NCBI GenBank assembly: GCA_944470555.2
Contig: CALYCZ020000358.1
Location: forward strand, 35,549 to 99,548
DNA length: 64,000 bases
Source of the DNA: Heterobilharzia americana
Lineage: Eukaryota > Platyhelminthes > Trematoda > Strigeidida > Schistosomatidae
Direction: 5' to 3'
In this document: positions 1-11,050 of the stretch, piece by piece
Numbering within the stretch: the stretch's first letter is position 1
Layout of the letters: each line of letters begins with the position of its first letter
Program-made: the position numbers and the translations under genes
Notes under the pieces: generated by a model
What the model saw: only the letters and a program-made list of their open reading frames with translations
Database searches by the model: none
What the model was told of the DNA's origin: nothing

Positions 1-1420
1 CGTTCTAATCTGCTTTTATCTACTGAACTTTGGATTGAAATCGATTATAATGGTGCAAATGTTTCCAAACCATATCAATAGTGGTGTCCGTTGGCATGCC
101 CACTGTCACTATGGCTATTTAACTTCGGTAAAGAGGTATGAATGGACGTAACCTTAGGTTCGTCTAACTTCACAGGGATTGATCTAATCCCTGGAGGTCA
201 TCTGGTTGACTTGCAGTATGCAGATAATATAGTCCTGCCAGGTGAAGATACTGACAAAATTCAGGGTCTCCTGAACGCATTGAGCAGAAATTTGAGTATG
301 TTTGACTGTCATGCGTTTCGCTGTCACCTGTCAAATGTAAGATGATCTTCCAGGAATGGTCTGCAACGACTCCTAGCTTAGTGATAGGGAGTAAAGTGGT
401 GGAATGTGTCGACCATTTCCTACTTGGGGAGTTACATCAGCCCGAACGGGTTAGTTGCTCACGAAATCTCAGCTCAAATATAGAAGGCCTAATTGGAACT
501 TGCCAACTTACATCACCTGTGATGCCAACTGGCAAGATATCCGACTATCTATAAAAGGACGCGTTTAATGTGCTACAGTTCGTCCTGTCCTATTATACGT
601 TTATAGGAGATGACCATTGAAAGTGGATAAGTGGTTACAGATTTTCGATCACACGTGTCTTCACTCCATTCCTGGCGATTGTTGGAATCACCGTGTGAGC
701 AATGTTGAGGTCAGGCGAGAGGTATTAGAAAGGAAAAGCAAATCACTCGAATATGTGAACCTTCATTGGCTAAGGTGACTTGGACTTGGATTGCGCATGC
801 TCAACGGCACCCTACCTCTATGTGCCTTGCTAGGGTAAGTTGGATTAAGTTGAGAGAGGGTTCAGGGTGGTCAGATCAAGATGTGACACTAGTCGATGAA
901 GTTGCTGACTGTCAGTGTGAGCCGTGTAGGGAGACGTAGACTGCAGGGTTGGGATACTGCAGACGAAAGGACTTAGTAGTTGATGACTCTTATTGACATG
1001 GCTGAAAATCGGTCACTGGCGGAGATGTACTCACTCTTTGTCACTAAACTTTATCTTCAAATTGTTTATTCTTTGACACAAATTTTTCCACTTTGATATC
1101 ACTTTTATTCTATTTATTTGTTCTTTGTACGCTACTGTAAAGTGTGGCAAATTGAACCGGTGCACTTGTATGCGAGGTCCTGCATTGATTTTGTTTGCTT
1201 ATCTTAATGTTGGCATTTTTGTCACTTTAATCTGCTTTAAACCGCTTTTCTCTCTTATGACGACTGTGATTTCATATCTTTGTGCTCCGTCCTTTTACCT
1301 TATACTTTGCATGCTGATATGAACTATGGTAACTTGAACCATTTCTCAGTACAGCCACATCGTATATCGAGCGTTTGTTTGACGTGGTGTTGTACCTAAT
1401 CACTATGGTTCATTACTTTT
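1..1420 (+). mobile_element. Decayed RTE-like (SR2-type) retrotransposon, 5' truncated
   Basis: A broken reverse transcriptase is readable from about 142 to 1040 in shifting frames. It contains LVDLQYADN, where the catalytic YADD has become YADN, then GEDTDKIQGLLNALS, then a frameshift into GSKVVECVDHF, then further pieces ending near a tract encoding MAENRSLAEMYSL. About 1040-1420 is T-rich and looks like the 3' untranslated region. The same protein family recurs at 2085, 17150, 20108 and 22195. It is dead because of stops, frameshifts and the lost catalytic Asp. RTE-clade assignment comes from family knowledge and was not tested by alignment. Confidence 0.7.
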
Positions 1421-2084
1421 TATTGTATTATTCAGGATAGTCAAGTATGATTCGTACTTCTGTAGTAAACAGATAACTAGTTGTTATACGGGAGCACTAA
1501 TGAAATATTCTACTTTCTTTGGATAGGGAACTGAGCTAACAAACAGTACAGCTGTTATCCAATCATCATCCACTGGAGATGTTGCTCATTTCCTTAGAAA
1601 CTGAACTTTCAGGTCATGGTTGTTGAGTTGAAACATTGCTCCATCGATGTCGCTTTGTGCAACCGAGTGGTATCATAAGCCATTACACAATAAAAGTGGT
1701 TCATAGCCTAGTGCATAAACATGTGCCAGCTGAAGTTTACTTCAATAACTAGTAAATATTCAATCACCATCCAAAAGATTTGCACAAACAAAAAGCATGG
1801 TCATTTCGTTGATGGTGAGTGATTAACTTTATAGTTACTAGACTGGTTATACAAATGCTGAACCAACCTTGTCTTCACAATACCTCAAACTCAAATTGTA
1901 TAGGAAAGTTTAGCCTGTATCCCAAAGAATAATAAAACCTCCATCAAAGTGTTTTTCGATTCATCCAATCAAACTGTTAGATAAAGACTTAAAAAAAGAA
2001 GTGAATTCTTTTATATTATCATGATTAACGTAATATGTAAGTAGTATTCTAATGATTATTGATAGGAAAGTGATTAATTGATGT
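1421..2084. other. Unassigned AT-rich intergenic sequence
   Basis: No long reading frame, tRNA-like box pair or recognised repeat was found. It separates two RTE remnants and lies outside the palindrome. Confidence 0.5.
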
Positions 2085-2690
2085 GCCACCGTTGACCACC
2101 GTTGTCTTCGTAGTATGAGACGTATTCCGTGGTGTCACCACGTGAGTATTGCAGACGTCAAATGTAGAGGTTTAGGGAGAAGAGTTAAGTCAGTTGACAA
2201 GGTTATGAACCTTCATCGACTAAGATGGTTGGAATACGTGTTACGTATGCCTAGTCATCGATTGCCTCGTCACACAATGTTTGGCCGAAGTAGGTTCAGG
2301 CTGTGAACAGGCCCGAGGTGGCCAAACTAAAACATGACACCAATGTATGAAGTATTTGATTGTTTGTTTGAGCGATGTGGAGCGATGCAGACTAGTTAGT
2401 TGGGGTCGGTGAGGGGACAAGAGGAACGAGTGGTTGGAGACTGTAGGTGATTTGACTGAGAAGCGATGTCAGTGGTGTAGATGTATACACGACACTACAC
2501 GGAATCTCACCATTTTGTCATTCTTCCTTCCTCTCTTTGATTACTCTATATATCTTTTGACTGAATTTTCTTATCTTCATCTTTCACCTCACTACCTTTT
2601 TACTTGATGTAGTGATATGATGTGTGCAAACTGGGATCGTTACTCAGTAATACCTTGTCCTATGTTGATATTGATTGATTGATTGAATTG
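2085..2690 (+). mobile_element. RTE-like 3' end fragment
   Basis: The last part of an RTE-like RT is visible as VMNLHRLRWLEYVLRMPSHR, ending in a frameshifted tail, followed by a T-rich 3' region and a terminal (TTGA)n run at about 2663-2682. The 5' end is truncated. The same 3' sequence ends in (CAT/ATG)n in the copies at 17150 and 20108. This is a typical 5'-truncated non-LTR insertion. Confidence 0.75.
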
Positions 2691-2934
2691 ATGTGCCATA
2701 AGTGATACGATATGTTTTGGTTGATTGGATAGTGTTTGGAAAATGAAATAATTGATTTATCGAATTATTTATTAAACACTAATGGAGTGATAATCAGATA
2801 AACTAAAGAAATTTACCAATAGCTTCTCGTGTATAGTATATGTTAATGAAATTACTTTCACGTATATACAAAAAATGAAACAAAATATATAGATAAATAT
2901 AATTTCTCTAATAAGGTACAACTTAAAGGAAGTA

Positions 2935-3160
2935 GTCTCTTTCATCTACCTAGGCAGGCTAGCATCGTTTCAACTACAGGCGGCACAGGCACAGACGAGG
3001 ACGTCAAAGCCAGTCATGATCGAAAAAGCAAGACAGGTGTTCATTAACCTGAAACCAGTGTGGAGATCTACTGCACTCAGCATGTGGAACAAGATCCGGA
3101 TTTTCAACACCAACACCAGCCAAGTCAGTGCTGCTATATGGTCCTTCTAATGAACCCATA
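2935..3160 (+). mobile_element. Fragment of a second RTE-like family
   Basis: Short, frameshifted RT C-terminal sequence resembling the KEVVSFTYLG...STTGGTDEDVK...FINLKPVWRST block that is better preserved at 24100-25343. No open frame of useful length remains. Confidence 0.55.
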
Positions 3161-4222
3161 AAGAAACATATAATTACAAAAATCATAAGAAAACATACTC
3201 CAACAGCTATATATTCAATTTAGAGATCATATCCTTACCGACACATACAAATCACTTCACACAACTTTTATTCTTGACTATTCACCTTCTCCACAACCCA
3301 AAAGGTAACCCCGACACTCAAACATCAATTCATCTACACCACTCACTTCCTGTTGTATATGTCACTTCGACTACTCCGAGGAGTCAATTATATCAATCAC
3401 TCGTCATGGAATATAATTTACAACACACAAGAACACCTCCCAGTCTAGTTAAGTAAGGCATGACAAACATCATTATCAGCTGCATATTAACACACACACA
3501 CACACACAGGGTTAAAACCAACAACACACAGGATATCAGTCAGTCATTTTCCATTGTCCAAAACTTACCTCATTACAAATCCTTCAAACTGTGGAAGCGG
3601 CGCCAATCAACATCAAATTCTAGATATCTATTCATCATTTCTACAATCTGTGATAATTTCAACACATTTCCTTAACCTATTCTGTCTTCCAACATGACTC
3701 ACATTCTATCAAGATATTATTCCTCAAATTATCTATCTTTATTCATTGTATCCACCTTCCGTGTACACCTGCCTATTGTTTTATTAAACTGTCACGTTTG
3801 TCATATAATCAATTAGATAATCAGCTATTTTGAAATGAATTCCAGTCATAATTGATTCTATCATCAACCTCTATATACAAGACATTTCTGAAGTGATCTC
3901 CTCAACTGTATAATGTTAACTAAACAACTGACAAATGAAATGTGAATATTGTTGATGCATAATTGCTAAGTGTATACATGCAACTCTAGTCCCTGAATAA
4001 GGAGTTATAGAAAAGAATATACTTTGTTAACCTAAATACCTTCTAATGGGAGTTTTTAGGTGAAAACAGATTTCTACTTGACCTACAGTTAATTACTAGA
4101 TAGGATATAGAGGTGCTTATCAACTACGAATATATAAAAAAAAATTATAATAAGCTGGAGTAGAAGTACAATGTGATATAGTGTACAAGTGACGCATTAC
4201 TTCCTAACCATAAAAATGTTTA
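3161..4222. other. Unassigned sequence with a CA microsatellite
   Basis: No gene or named repeat is recognised. A (CA)n run at about 3490-3508 is longer here than in its mirror at about 47098-47113, one of several microsatellite length differences between the arms. Confidence 0.5.
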
Positions 4223-4227
4223 TCATC

Positions 4228-4466
4228 TATTGATTGATCATGGGAGTGCAACCAATTTCATGTTGTTTAGTCCTGAGTGCAGACCGAATTCTATCGATCA
4301 TACTTGTAATGTGGAAAGCAACCAATTAATGTTTACTAATGTGCACTGCGATGCTCAGCTTCCTAGCTTGGTGGCCAGTCACATTGTAAATATGATCGAT
4401 AGGATTCAGTCTGTACTCAGGACTAGACAACATGAAATTGGTTGCACTCCCATGACCAATCAATAC
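4228..4466. repeat. Short inverted repeat made of two SINE tails
   Basis: 4228-4314 and 4379-4466 are about 87-bp reverse complements differing at roughly 8 positions. Both match the downstream tail of the family-C SINE. The second copy leads directly into the tRNA-like head of the next unit at 4496, so one is the tail of a tandem neighbour and the other lies in the opposite orientation. Confidence 0.75.
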
Positions 4467-4495
4467 ATGTAAGTCAGTCCTACAGGAGGTCAATC

Positions 4496-4680
4496 GCGGC
4501 CCAAATAGCTCAGTGGTAAAGTCGCTAAACAGAACACTTGGTGACGCGGGTTCGAACCCCAGGAGGGACATCAATACCGTCGAGGTTGCAAATACACCTT
4601 TCTGACGAGTGCCGAAAAGCACGAAACCTAGGTTCAAGACTTCCTGCTCATCGCCTCCAACCAACTAACAATGTTTATCA
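4496..4680 (+). repeat. tRNA-like SINE, family C
   Basis: An A-box-like TAGCTCAGTGGTAAAG and a B-box-like GGGTTCGAACCCC sit about 35 bases apart, as in tRNA-derived pol III promoters. A hammerhead-like motif follows at 4596-4640. The element is truncated soon after, near 4680. Pol III transcription is inferred. Confidence 0.75.
4596..4640 (+). ncRNA. Hammerhead ribozyme-like motif, family C copy 1
   Basis: The core CTGACGA is followed by stem II GTGC/GCAC, GAAA, then CCTAGG and the site GTT. Stem I is weak compared with the family-C consensus (ACCTTT against CAAGAC), and the site is GTT rather than GTC. It is probably weak or inactive. Confidence 0.6.
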
Positions 4681-4689
4681 TCTTAAAAA

Positions 4690-4960
4690 TTTACAATTCT
4701 CCACCTCCAATTTAATGTCATCGACTGAATCTTGAAATATAGTCTTCACTTAAATTCAATGAACCTTTTGATTGAATATCGAAGTACACGGGACGATCAA
4801 GTTTGATTGCTCAAGAGTAAGGCATCAGAGAAAGGTTGCATGATTTTTTTAACTGGCAGATAAACAAATAAACAGTTTTTATTATTAAACAAAGAATATG
4901 TTTACAGTGAAATGCGGTACGGCATGAATGTAGGAGTAGAACTTAGTCAGTATGATGAAT
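4690..4960. other. Unassigned sequence
   Basis: AT-rich, with no supported reading frame or repeat. Confidence 0.4.
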
Positions 4961-4967
4961 TATAATT

Positions 4968-5165
4968 CCATTTTAGTCTGTTTATTAGAAATGTCATACA
5001 GTCAAGGAACAGTATCATTCACTGGATAACGTTTTCAACACAATTTATCGTCCATATTCATGCCAAGTAACTCCACAACTCTGAGACAGACTTTACATAG
5101 TCATGATATAAAATCATGCTAAGAGTACGCTTGTGAACCTGACATCTACAGTTTTTAAGTTTCAC
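4968..5165 (+). repeat. Copy 1 of a 200-bp direct repeat
   Basis: Very similar (roughly 85%) to 5954-6152, sharing the block around CACTGGATAACGTTTTCAAC. The family is not recognised. A minus-strand SINE lies between the two copies. Confidence 0.7.
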
Positions 5166-5544
5166 GTCCACTTGCTTAACATGACACAATATCTTCAAAA
5201 TCAAAACAGAACTGCATACAATAATGATGAATAAACCCTGGGAACAAATATAAGTAGCATATGACTTCTAATTAACATTTCCGGTTTTGAGTAATGCAAA
5301 ACCCCAGAGGTAGAATCCCTCAGCTCGATTAGTTATTAAAATGACTCATTTTCACTCTATTCTACTTCTGGATCTTTTGTATTTAAGCCTAACAAAATAG
5401 TATTCGATAAAACAGTCAATCTATTCACAACTGACTGGTATTTTCTATGCTGAAATACCGTCGAAGACTGGAAAAAACACCTAACGGCTGGACAGTAATA
5501 TAGCTGAATATAGGAGAAGAACTTGTTCACTGTGGTAAATTGTA

Positions 5545-5840
5545 ATTCTATCATTATCTGACATCAGTTGGAGAAATATCTGGGATAAACCAGGAAACAC
5601 TGGATGGCTGTTTCGCCCTAGTCGCGGACTCCTCAGTAGCGTGCATCCTTGACCCCGCCTCACTAGGGGTCGAACCAAGGGCATTCAGGTTCTGTGGACA
5701 GCACGTTACCACTCGGAATTCTGTCGTCCATGTTTCCAACTTCTGTCAGTTCACGACATAGTACAGTCGCCACCCAATGTCATCGTTGAGTATTTGTCCT
5801 CACGGCCACCAGGTTTGCCCCACTAGTCGCGACTTCCCAT
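5545..5840 (-). repeat. tRNA-like SINE, family B
   Basis: On the minus strand this reads: a leader shared with the 10.8-kb copy, a tRNA-like part with a B-box-like GGTTCGACCCC, a hammerhead motif (5597-5642), then the tail CTCCAACTGATGTCAG. The same order is seen in the other family-B copies. Confidence 0.75.
5597..5642 (-). ncRNA. Hammerhead ribozyme-like motif, family B, core intact
   Basis: On the minus strand the core CTGAGGA, stem II GTCC/GGGC (one G-U pair), GAAA and an ATC site are all present. Stem I (ACGCTA with CAGTGT) keeps five of six pairs but loses the innermost. Stem III (CAGCCA) is weakened. The core is complete, so residual activity is possible. Confidence 0.6.
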
Positions 5841-5953
5841 AAAAACTTCAGGAATCACTTCACAACGTTAATCACCAATGAGTACTGGATGAATTGAATT
5901 TTGAGGTTTGAGGGGATTTAGTGGTTTTTCAAGTTGGCATTCATCATGGCAGG

Positions 5954-6152
5954 TTTTAATTCCATTCTAGTCTGCTTATTAAAAATATCACACAGTCAAG
6001 GAAAAGTATCATTCACTGGATAACGTTTTCAACACAATTTATCGTCCATATTCATATCAAGTAACTCCACAACATTGAGACAAAGTCATGTTATATAATC
6101 ATACTAGGAGTACGGTTGTACCTAACATCTACAGTCCTTAAGTTTCAAAATA
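5954..6152 (+). repeat. Copy 2 of a 200-bp direct repeat
   Basis: Partner of 4968-5165. It runs directly into the PLE fragment that starts near 6150. Confidence 0.7.
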
Positions 6153-6960
6153 AAATATACCTAAACAAACTGAAGGTGTTGCCATGGGATCACCAATATC
6201 CCATATCGTTGCAGACATATTTATGGATAGTTGGGAACAGGTAGCCCTTCAAACATTTAGTTCTACTTCAAAGATATGGTTCCGATATGTAGATGATACG
6301 TTTACAGTAGTGAAATCGGAACACATCAATAGGTTCTTGGCACATATGAATTCAGTAGTGAATCCAATCCAATTTACCTGTGACTTAGAAAGTGAAGAAG
6401 GTGAGCTACCAATCTTCGACTGCAAGATCAAACGAAAACAAGATCGAACTTTCGAGACTAGTATCGTCTATATGAAACCCTCCCATTCGAATCACTAATG
6501 AAACCTCAAATCTTCCCACCCCATCTCAGTTAAGGTAGGCTTAGTTAAATATCTAAGTGTGAGGGGGGAAAAGCCTACCAAGTAGGCCACAAAATCAACC
6601 ACAAGAAATTAGACACATCAAGAATACCTTACGTCTCAATAATTACCCACCTACATTCATCAATAAATTCATAAGAAATCGACAGGAAAATACTACCAGT
6701 AGTAGTAGTAGTAGTAACACTGATATTATTGAGAATAATAATCCCACTGCTAACAGTAATAATGGTGATAGGATTGAGAGAGGATTCAAGGCCTCTGCTG
6801 TGTTACCATATCAGGAAAACGCCTGAAAAGCATTACGAAGAATTGTCAATCAGGCTAACTGGGATTATAGTTGCATCTTAACCAACAAACTCGCTCAGAA
6901 ACATTTAGAGAAAAGCTCGGTTATAGGTCTGTGTGCAATTACACATAGTCATGCAATAGG
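6149..6960 (+). pseudogene. Penelope-like element RT fragment
   Basis: 6184-6498 encodes 104 residues with hallmarks of PLE reverse transcriptase: MGSPISHIVADIFMDS, the catalytic RYVDDTF (intact Asp pair) and EEGELPIFDCKI. The frame then breaks. Downstream pieces up to about 6960 read as the PLE linker, with an LNNYPPTFINKFI motif. The 5' RT fingers and the GIY-YIG domain are missing. The mirror at about 43642-44453 differs by small indels. Confidence 0.8.
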
Positions 6961-7075
6961 ATAGGATAGAGCAACAGTGTTAAAAACCAACATATTTGAG
7001 TGGAAGGAGGGAGAGATTGACAACCGAATCTCCGTTTATCGAACCAACACCAAACACATAGAGTAACAGAAATGA

Positions 7076-7260
7076 ACTCAGTAGCCTAGTGGATAACGCT
7101 CTGGTGTTTGGAGTGATCGATCTAGAGGTCGAGTTCCGGTGGGAACAACACTGGGAGGTAGGTGTACATCTAGCTGACTAGTCCCAAATAGGACGAGACA
7201 CACGTCGAAGATTCCACTGCTAGCCACTATCCATCAATACTATTTGGATTTTTACAAAAT
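7076..7260 (+). repeat. tRNA-like SINE, family A
   Basis: A tRNA-like head (CTAGTGGATAACGCTC as A box, GAGTTCCGG as a decayed B box) is followed by a hammerhead remnant. Confidence 0.65.
7168..7212 (+). ncRNA. Decayed hammerhead motif, family A
   Basis: Stem II GTCC/GGAC is intact, but the core reads CTGACTA and GAGA instead of CTGANGA and GAAA. Expected to be inactive. Confidence 0.55.
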
Positions 7261-7904
7261 ATATTTCGGTTTAGTAAGTGTAAATTGTAGAGTCTAGTGC
7301 AGTTAACTAGTATGTATTCAGTAGCTGAAGTGTCAACTTCTTATTTCTCTTCCTCTCTATTTTGTTCCATCCTATTGTTATACCTTCGTAAAACATCAAC
7401 TTCAGCTTGGTATATGTGTTCCATTTAACCACCTTTCATCTCTCTGGACGCATAAATGACAAAACTTATTCTAGAAAATTTCTATTCATCCATTCTTGGA
7501 TCGATGAATGCTCTCATTATAATAATAGTAATAATTTCAACTCAGAACAGTGGTCAACAAATTTCGCACATACATTCATACTACTGAAATTCACTTAAAG
7601 TAGAAAAGTGTTTGTTGCATCAAAAAAAAGATGTTTTCGTGGTCCGAATGACCAGAACTCCCATTATTGACGTCTTGAATAGTTGCTAGAGGAAAAAACA
7701 AGTCACCAACTGTTATGAACTTCAAATATGAAAATAACAGTAGAATTCGATAAGAAAATGTAGCAAAATGAAGTGACAGAGAAGGATTTTCAATACAACA
7801 TCCATTGAGTTGACAGTGATTAAACTTAAGTTATTGATGGTAGTTGTGACTATCTGAGATAACCATAGTTCAAAAGACTCAAATTATTGGTACTAGAAGA
7901 TGAC
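7261..7904. other. Unassigned sequence
   Basis: Contains an open frame of 63 codons at 7407-7598 with no recognisable motif; I do not support it as a gene. No repeat was recognised. Confidence 0.4.
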
Positions 7905-8000
7905 TGAAGGTGAAATAAAAATCTGATTCACGTCAAGGATCGGACTCACGATCTCCAAGTTGCCAACCAGTGCTCTACTGACCAGATTTGATTCTTACCA
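7905..8000 (-). repeat. tRNA-like SINE, family D
   Basis: The minus strand carries an A-box-like CAGTAGAGCACTGG and a B-box-like GAGTCCGATCC, followed by a T-rich stretch with TTTCACCTTCA, shared with the 23.4- and 23.7-kb SINEs. No hammerhead core was found. Confidence 0.55.
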
Positions 8001-8509
8001 AGGGTTTTGCTCAAACGTCATATGGATTCACAACGCTAAATTGTCTGTTTGCCAACCCAAATAAAAAAGAGTTGAATAGCAGTGAGGCAACGTCATATTG
8101 ATTGGCTACCTGACGTAGCCTTAGTAGATGTGTAATATTGATACTAGCTCAGTTCATAAAGTACCGAGCTAATAAACCAAGCGTCACTTGATTAGAATCC
8201 CGCCTTCAATCATCGCCCAGTATGTTAAGGTATTTCATATGAACAAAAGCAGTGTCAAATATATGTACAAGTGGATTGTTGATATACCCATCACAAAGCC
8301 TTGTAAAGATGATGCAATAAATAAGGATCTGAGGAGTACTTTGAAGAGCATTCATCAAGAATGGTTATCCTTCAAGACTCGTTGAGAGGAAAATGAAGCC
8401 TAGAAAAATTCAAAGGAGTAACTTTGGCAGACATACTCAAAATTCGACTATGGAGAACAATGAAGAAGACCTCTTCCAGGAAACAACTAGTCAATAAGTA
8501 ACTCTAAGG
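8001..8509. other. Unassigned sequence with one small frame
   Basis: A 65-codon frame at 8188-8385, rich in Lys and Ile, is not recognised and has no supporting splice or domain signal. No other feature was seen. Confidence 0.4.
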
Positions 8510-8900
8510 TGAGTAAAGGATAAACCACCGGCTTCGAGCCACCTCCATGCGTGTTTTCCAGTTCACCAGCTGTCGCTGAGCTGGTTACTTAGGCCATGCA
8601 AAGCCTGTCCTATCCTGACGCATCTCCAAACAATATCCTGCATGGCTGTTTAAAAGAGAGTGTTAAGTGATTAACAGTTCGTTTCCATACCATCTCGTCA
8701 ACTGTGGTCACAATTTTTCACAAACTTCTGCTGACTGTTGTGACCGACTGTACAGCCTAACAATCTACCAGCGACTGAAAAGCAAATCAGAACATCAAGC
8801 ACCACAAAAACAATACCACCAACGTGTGAAGATAAGAAGAGAAGACAGTTCGGTGACAGAGAGCTTTTATTGTCTCAACAACAGTCAATACAGTTCAGAG
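8510..8900 (+). pseudogene. PLE GIY-YIG domain remnant
   Basis: Frameshifted pieces resemble the end of the GIY-YIG region of the better copy at 11459-12049, for example ISKQYPAWL, INSS and HLVNCGHN. The frame is broken by at least two stops. Confidence 0.5.
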
Positions 8901-9084
8901 CGATGCTGAATATATACATTTCTAAATGACCTTGACAAGACTAAATCCATATATAGTTGACAACTAATGAGAGTTCAGCCCTGAGAGCCGAGGGAAGAGA
9001 AACTAGCAACAGTATGAAAACAACCGTGGTAGGTTATTTTAAGGTCACAGGTAAAACATCAGGCTAAAGCTATGCAAAATTAGG

Positions 9085-9165
9085 TGTGATATTGTTTCTA
9101 CTGAGACTTGAACATGGAACCCATCGATTCAAACGCCAAAAAGACATCCACTAGGCCTCTAAGAC
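9085..9165 (-). repeat. tRNA-like SINE head, family A, minus strand
   Basis: The minus strand reads GGCCTAGTGGATGTC and GTTCAAGTCTC, an A/B box pair in decayed form. It points away from the plus-strand hammerhead remnant next to it, so two partial elements are joined here. Confidence 0.5.
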
Positions 9166-9191
9166 ACGACAGGCACCTGGAGTGCATATAT

Positions 9192-9236
9192 ATCCAGCTG
9201 ACAAATCCCGATTAGGACGAAGCATGCGTCCTGGAT
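9192..9236 (+). ncRNA. Decayed hammerhead motif, family A
   Basis: Stem I is perfect (ATCCAG with CTGGAT) and the site is GTC, but the core is CTGACAA and GAAG, changing invariant G and A positions. Expected to be inactive. Confidence 0.6.
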
Positions 9237-9404
9237 TCCTCTAGTAGTCACCAACATCAATATAACATCATGAATATCCAGCAGTATAAAGGCATCTACA
9301 TAGCAGCCCATATGTCAATGGAGGTCGAACAATTCGATGCATTATAACAACGGAGAATTACAAGCAACCAAATAACAGTAATAACCAATGCGCATTGTAC
9401 AAGA

Positions 9405-9600
9405 GGCGGGTATCATCTCTCAATGGCTTAGTGGATAACGGTCTGGCGATTGAAGCGATGGGTACGACGTTCAAGACTCAGTGGGGACAACATCACTCAC
9501 TGGGATGCAGGTACATCCAGTTGATGAGTTCCAAACAGGACAAAACGTGCACTCTAGATTCCTTTACTAGCCACAACCAAGTGAAAGTTCAACAACTGTT
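9405..9600 (+). repeat. tRNA-like SINE, family A
   Basis: A-box-like CTTAGTGGATAACGGTC and B-box-like GTTCAAGACTC are followed by the family-A hammerhead region. Confidence 0.65.
9515..9559 (+). ncRNA. Decayed hammerhead motif, family A
   Basis: Core TTGATGA and AAAA replace CTGATGA and GAAA, and the stem II partner is GTTC/GGAC. Expected to be inactive. Confidence 0.55.
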
Positions 9601-9789
9601 ACTCAGCGTAAGAGTTCACCATAAAACAGAGATGGGATCATCTTTTCCTTGACATGTTAATTACGAGATACAGTAATCCATCAACAGGAAACCTACTTCG
9701 AACGGATAGCCTACTAATTTTTACAGTCTGGGTGCCGATCTATCAGAAAAGAAACTTCATTTACTCATCATTCCACCGATTACGAAGTA

Positions 9790-10400
9790 TTTGTAGCACA
9801 GACTGTGTCCAAGTTGAACTTGACTTTCTAAGGGGGACGCTTGCCGAAAACAGTTATCCTAGCAGATTTATCCATGATAATAATATACGAGAAAGGCATG
9901 TGAAACCAGTCATCAGCCTAGTTTATAAAAAGGCTTTATTCATAAATCTGGAATTTAAAGGGGATGAAACATCAGATATCCTGAAAAATTGTATTTCCAG
10001 ATCAATTAGTAGGACCTTTTTCGCCGTCAAACTTTACCAGTCATAAATTCTTCTCCGTTTGTGTAAAAGACAAATATCCCTTCACAGGCCACATCCATGT
10101 GTATTCGCCAGTACACCTGCTCTTATGGAGCAAGGTACATCGACCGTAGTCAGAGACTGTTGTCAACACGTATACAACAACATATATCAGTCTGATTTTA
10201 TAAGGGTGAAAGAAAATCCCTGGACATCTAATTGATCCCAGCGATTCCACCGACTTGAACAATGATTCCAAGGTTGGTTATCTAATTTGCTCAAGTGTTC
10301 TACGTTTCTAAAAGCAGCGAAGGATTTGGTTATTTGTGAACTGAAGCCTGACCTATATGTTCAAAAGAAGTATGTACAGTCTTTATCTCTCACCACCTTA
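9790..10400 (+). pseudogene. PLE linker and C-terminal remnant
   Basis: Reads VELDFLRGTLAENSYPSRFI and, in the same frame, INLEFKGDETSDILKN, matching the region before the GIY-YIG domain in the 11459-12049 copy. After a stop at 10046, frameshifted pieces continue to the PLE-typical end ELKPDLYVQKKYVQSLSL. Confidence 0.65.
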
Positions 10401-10506
10401 GCCTTAAAATAGTTTAACCTTGATTTCTTTCCTTCCATTTTGTTTTTACAACTTCCTCTTTTGTTGGATTGATCTTTGGAACAAGACATATAAGCGAACA
10501 ATATTG

Positions 10507-10665
10507 TTTTCAGTTGGGGAACCATTGGAAATCTGGGAGCATTGGATAGCTATTTCGTCCTTGTATGGGACTCCTCAGCAGTATGCACCCACAACCCGGC
10601 TAGGGATGGAACTCACGACCTTCAGGTTTCAAGGCGAACGCGTTAACCATTCAGCTTCTGGGTCG
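10507..10665 (-). repeat. tRNA-like SINE, family B
   Basis: The minus strand has an A-box-like GCTGAATGGTTAACGCG and a decayed B box GAGTTCCATCCC, then a hammerhead. It sits immediately downstream of the PLE remnant in antisense orientation. Confidence 0.75.
10539..10584 (-). ncRNA. Hammerhead ribozyme-like motif, family B, core intact
   Basis: The minus strand has CTGAGGA, perfect stem II GTCC/GGAC, GAAA and an ATC site. Stem III reads TAGCTA where other copies read CAGCTG, so both sides changed and pairing is kept. Stem I (ATACTG with CAATGC) is weakened. The catalytic core is complete. Confidence 0.65.
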
Positions 10666-10819
10666 GTTTCCATCCATCTCAAAAATACATTACTATATAG
10701 TACTCACTTGTGACTTACTTCCAGATGGATATCAGGAAGCTGTAATGAGAAGTCGTGACCTGTGGAGTCAACCAGTCGGAAGTGAAGTGGATGCTAACTG
10801 AAGACTTTGGGTGGCAGTC

Positions 10820-11050
10820 GCACTATGTCGTGAACTGACAGAAGTTGGAAATTGTGAACCACTGGAATCTGACCCAGTGGCTGAATGGTTAACGCGTTCG
10901 CCGTGAAACCTGAAGGTCCTGAGTTCGATCCCTAACCGTGTCTTGTGTGCGTACTGCTGAGGAGTCCCATACTGGAACGAAACAGCTGTTCAGTGCTCCC
11001 ACATTCTCAACGGTTCCCCAATTGATGTCAGTCCATGATGAATACTACTT
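10820..11050 (+). repeat. tRNA-like SINE, family B
   Basis: The leader GTCGTGAACTGACAGAAG is followed by an A-box-like GCTGAATGGTTAACGCG, a B-box-like GAGTTCGATCC, the hammerhead, then a tail with AACTTGATG-like and TCCATGATGAA sequence. Confidence 0.8.
10951..10996 (+). ncRNA. Hammerhead ribozyme-like motif, family B
   Basis: Stem I is perfect allowing one G-U pair (GTACTG with CAGTGC), and the core CTGAGGA and GAAA are intact. One extra A sits in stem II (GGAAC) and the site is GTT. Reduced activity is expected. Confidence 0.65.

Noticed and set aside
4496..4570. Possible genuine tRNA genes (also 10870, 12350, 16190, 23740)
   Set aside because: They have A/B-box-like strings but no complete cloverleaf with paired acceptor stem that I could draw, and they are always fused to SINE bodies.
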